A stretch of 33,440 bases of DNA, taken from assembly GCA_023265015.1 (NCBI GenBank), contig JAHFUO010000010.1, positions 4,610-38,049 on the forward strand, written 5' to 3'. The position numbers were made by a program, and so were the translations under genes. Numbering within the stretch: the stretch's first letter is position 1; the number at the start of each line of letters is the position of its first letter. Of the stretch, positions 32,048 through 33,440 are shown in pieces. The notes under the pieces were generated by a model that worked only from the letters and a program-made list of their open reading frames with translations, made no database searches and was not told the DNA's origin. The stretch comes from Acidobacteriota bacterium. Lineage in GTDB: Bacteria; Acidobacteriota; Vicinamibacteria; Vicinamibacterales; UBA2999.

Positions 32048-32854
32048 CTAGAGAACGTGCGCCTGCTCCCAGACGGCCCACGGCGCGCGCCGGGCGGCCC
32101 ACATCTCGGAGAGCTGCTGGTAGTCGCGCGGGGTGTCGATGCAGAACCAGAACCCGTCGTGCTGGTACGCAATCAGCTCGCCGTCACGAACGAGCTGCTG
32201 GAGCGGCCCGCGCTCGAGCATGAGGTCGGGCGAGGGCGATAATCGATCGAGCACCCGCCGCGAAAATACGAAGAAGCCGCCGCTGATCCAGCCCGACGAG
32301 GCCTGCGGCTTTTCGTTGAATTCGCGCACGTCACCGCGCGCCCCCACCGCCAGCTCGCCGAAGCGGCCGGGGGGACGGACCGCGGTGACCGTGGCCAGGC
32401 GCCCGTGCGCCCGATGGAAGCGGACGACCTCGCGGAAGTCCACGTCGCAGACGCCGTCGCCGTACGTCACCGCGAACAGGTCGTCATCCTCCGGAATGTG
32501 TTTGCCGGCCAGCCAGACCCGGTGCGCGGTCATGCTGTCGTGCCCGGTCTCGGCCAGCGTGATGCGCCAGTCGAGCGGCTCCAGATGCTCGTCCTGGTCC
32601 ACGGTCACGGCGCGCTTCCCCAGGTCGACGGTCACGTCATTCACCATCGTCGTCAGGTTGAGGAAGTACTGTTTGATCACGTCGGATCGGTAGCCGAGGC
32701 AGAGAACGAAGTCCTTGTAGCCCCAGTGGGCGAAGCCCTTCATGATGTGCCACAGGATCGGCTTGCCGCCGATCGGCACCATCGGCTTCGGCGACTCACC
32801 GGAGGCGCCGGCCAGCCGCGTCCCATGACCGCCGCAGAGGATGAGGACTTTCAT
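32048..32854 (-). CDS. rfbF: Glucose-1-phosphate cytidylyltransferase
   Basis: This 268-residue nucleotidyltransferase starts at the ATG at 32854 with KVLILCGGHGTRL and SPKPMVPIGGKPILWHIMK, the nucleotide-binding signature. It continues with FVLCLGYRSDVIKQYFLN, YGDGVCDVDF and GGFFVFSRRVLD, all close to the RfbF group. It makes CDP-glucose from glucose-1-phosphate and CTP. It is the first gene of the minus-strand locus, so the main promoter should lie between it and the divergent methylase remnant. Its length is near the family's usual roughly 257 residues. No Shine-Dalgarno is seen, and a short inverted repeat lies just upstream. Confidence 0.94.
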   Translation of the reverse strand: MKVLILCGGHGTRLAGASGESPKPMVPIGGKPILWHIMKGFAHWGYKDFVLCLGYRSDVIKQYFLNLTTMVNDVTVDLGKRAVTVDQDEHLEPLDWRITLAETGHDSMTAHRVWLAGKHIPEDDDLFAVTYGDGVCDVDFREVVRFHRAHGRLATVTAVRPPGRFGELAVGARGDVREFNEKPQASSGWISGGFFVFSRRVLDRLSPSPDLMLERGPLQQLVRDGELIAYQHDGFWFCIDTPRDYQQLSEMWAARRAPWAVWEQAHVL

Positions 32855-32861
32855 GTGGAGG

Positions 32862-32909
32862 AACGTCTCGACGTTAAGTATCGGACGAAAGCAGGCCGAT
32901 AATAACGTC
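32862..32909. promoter_or_regulatory. Divergent control region with AACGTC half-sites
   Basis: An inverted repeat AACGTC-TC-GACGTT occupies 32862-32875, 8 nt before the cytidylyltransferase ATG, and a third AACGTC lies at 32904-32909. A minus-strand GATACT (about 32877-32882) could be a -10 for the locus, and a plus-strand GATAAT (32898-32903) one for the methylase remnant. The -35 matches are poor. Repeated half-sites at a divergent start suggest an operator, which is inference. Confidence 0.35.
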
Positions 32910-32910
32910 C

Positions 32911-33320
32911 ATGCAGGCCCTCGTCCCCAGGATGTTCCCCGCCCGGCCCCTGCTGAAATGGGCAGGCGGCAAGCGCCAGCTGCTCCCCAGGCTTCGTGAA
33001 TACTACCCGCTGGAGTACGGGCGGTCATCGAGCCATTCTTCGGCAGCGGCGCCGTATTTTTCGACCTGCACAGCTCCGGACGGCTCGCGGGCAGGCGCGC
33101 CTGGTTGGTTGACGACAACGCGGATCTCGTCGGGTGCTACCAGACCCTCATGGCGAGAACCGACGAGGTGATCGCTGCGCTTCGCGAGCTGGCGGACGGG
33201 CACCACGCCGGCGGAACAGACTTTTACTACAAGGTCCGCGATGGGCGATTCAACCCGATGCGGGCGGCGCGCATGGCCTACACGCCAGAGCTCGCGGCCA
33301 TCCTGATCTATCTCAAGTAG
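32911..33320 (+). pseudogene. DNA adenine methylase (Dam/DpnII-type) remnant, frameshifted and truncated
   Basis: The first frame starts ARPLLKWAGGKRQLLPRLREYYP (the N-terminal SAM motif of D12-class adenine methylases) and runs to about 33020. The family sequence then continues in another frame: AVIEPFFGSGAVFFDLH, WLVDDNADLVGCYQTL, FYYKVRDGRFNP, YTPELAAILIYL. A single-base loss in the GGGCGG run near 33019-33024 explains the switch. The second frame stops at 33320 right after LIYL, where intact homologs read NRTGFNG. The catalytic DPPY half is absent, so it cannot be a working methylase. It runs opposite to the polysaccharide genes and ends 36 bp before tRNA-Leu. Confidence 0.85.
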
Positions 33321-33356
33321 CATGAGCCCAAGATGTAGTGTTACGCTGAATCCCAC

Positions 33357-33440
33357 GCGAAAGTGGCGGAACTGGCAGACGCGCCAGACTTAGGATCTGG
33401 TACCCGAAAGGGTATGGGGGTTCGAGTCCCTCCTTTCGCA
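33357..33440 (+). tRNA. tRNA-Leu (anticodon UAG)
   Basis: This 84-nt class II tRNA has acceptor arms GCGAAAG and CTTTCGC with discriminator A at 33440, the last base of the window. The anticodon stem CCAGA/TCTGG encloses the loop CTTAGGA with TAG at 33391-33393. The long variable arm ACCC-GAAA-GGGT and the T-loop TTCGAGT are also present. It should read CUA and other CUN leucine codons. Whether CCA is encoded lies outside the window. Confidence 0.97.

Noticed and set aside
33105-33320. Separate 71-residue gene
   Set aside because: Its sequence continues the methylase family match from the preceding frame, so it is the second half of the frameshifted remnant.

Overview
The window is high-GC Gram-negative DNA. 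The Gram-negative reading rests on a Wza-type export protein and an outer-membrane beta-barrel ending in Phe. The overall style (very dense, GTG/TTG starts, small GC-rich repeats at gene ends) reminds me of Acidobacteriota, perhaps Vicinamibacteria, but that is a low-confidence impression and no marker gene settles it. Nearly the whole window (about 154 to 32854) is one polysaccharide biosynthesis and export locus, with 27 genes all on the minus strand. Most neighbours overlap by 1 to 14 bp or lie within a few bases, so it is probably one long operon or a few consecutive ones.

In transcription order (high to low coordinates): (1) CDP-sugar supply and first sugars, 28926-32854: glucose-1-phosphate cytidylyltransferase, CDP-glucose 4,6-dehydratase, an SDR reductase/epimerase and a GT2 glycosyltransferase. 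(2) Envelope/export, 22010-28761: a D-rich repeat protein, an outer-membrane beta-barrel, a Wza/SLBB protein, an asparagine synthetase-like amidotransferase, and the ABC pair Wzm/Wzt with a carbohydrate-binding tail on Wzt. (3) Assembly and decoration, 154-21993: a UDP-galactopyranose mutase of the eukaryotic (Aspergillus-like) type, an FkbM methyltransferase, nine GT4-like proteins (one a tandem fusion), a class I methyltransferase, a NodB deacetylase, a second asparagine-synthetase homolog lacking the N-terminal Cys, a Wzy-like membrane protein, a NodU-type carbamoyltransferase, and finally a monotopic sugar-phosphate transferase.

Taken together the locus predicts a complex heteropolysaccharide with galactofuranose, a CDP-derived 6-deoxyhexose, and methyl, carbamoyl and possibly amide decorations. 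It combines ABC-transporter export genes with a Wzy-like protein, two features normally found in different pathways. No Wzx flippase and no Wzc kinase are visible.

Three unrelated GC-rich simple repeats sit at gene junctions: 7-bp units at 1963-2031, 24-bp units at 4871-4927, and a roughly 105-bp element at 9334-9448 that recurs at 18343-18448. Two of them have been translated into C-terminal tails. At 18390-18521 the third forms a near-perfect hairpin of 47 bp between two glycosyltransferase genes.

Outside the locus, the left edge holds the first 19 codons of an FAD/NAD(P)-binding oxidoreductase on the minus strand. The right edge, on the plus strand, holds a frameshifted and truncated DNA adenine methylase remnant followed by tRNA-Leu(UAG), which ends on the last base. 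There is no gene-free stretch longer than 300 bases.
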